Shown here one piece after another: positions 5,711-5,718 of a stretch of 5,718 nucleotides of DNA. The first letter of the stretch is position 1; every line of letters begins with the position of its first letter. The notes beneath the pieces were generated by a model. It made no database searches, was not told the origin of the DNA, and worked only from the letters and a program-made list of their open reading frames with translations. This DNA comes from an uncultured Oscillibacter sp. (GTDB lineage Bacteria; Bacillota; Clostridia; Oscillospirales; Oscillospiraceae), in NCBI GenBank assembly GCA_905236835.1, contig CAJOQY010000064.1, positions 1-5,718 on the forward strand. Direction: 5' to 3'. A program made the translations under genes and the position numbers.

Positions 5711-5718
5711 TTTATAAT

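Overview
The window is 5.7 kb of bacterial chromosome with four protein genes. One gene reads rightward: a HAD phosphatase at 197-859. Three read leftward: a membrane-anchored rhodanese (924-1322), a very large permease-histidine kinase fusion (1356-4433) and a CobD-like PLP enzyme (4566-5681). The organism is most likely an anaerobic member of the Bacillota (Clostridia or Negativicutes type). This rests on the style of the hybrid kinase (SHDIRTP, FEAYERERT and GTGLGMAITKSIVDLMGG blocks), the short one-helix rhodanese, the GDRKYD-type HAD protein, the AT-rich spacers and the extended -10 promoters. It is an inference from protein style only, and no marker gene is present.

Layout. Positions 1-187 hold no gene. 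They carry a GC-rich double-hairpin repeat (19-68), a decayed second copy of its first arm (93-120), a hairpin (118-141) and a well-formed promoter (128-155) for the HAD gene. The HAD gene and the leftward rhodanese gene converge on a perfect 15-bp stem (860-897) that can end transcription from both sides. The rhodanese lies 33 bp downstream of the permease-kinase gene with no promoter or terminator between them, so the two are probably one transcript. That transcript starts at a strong-looking promoter (4522-4549) in the 132-bp spacer that follows the CobD-like gene. The CobD-like gene enters from the right edge; its upstream control region is almost wholly outside the window.

The centrepiece is the 1025-residue fusion. 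It has a complete 12-helix APC-superfamily amino acid/polyamine permease, an added two-helix module with an extracytoplasmic loop of about 58 residues, a HisKA/HATPase histidine kinase whose ATP-binding domain is interrupted by an Ala/Asn/Asp-rich insertion, and a C-terminal receiver. All catalytic signature residues are visible, so it looks like a working transporter-sensor (transceptor) for an amino acid or amine. The principle is known from CbrA-type SLC5-kinase fusions, but here the transporter is of another superfamily. No DNA-binding response regulator is present in the window, so its output is unknown.

A functional link between the fusion, the rhodanese, the HAD phosphatase and the CobD-like enzyme is not demonstrated. 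The strongest hints of linkage are the tight kinase-rhodanese spacing and the close resemblance between the promoters of the HAD gene and the kinase gene.
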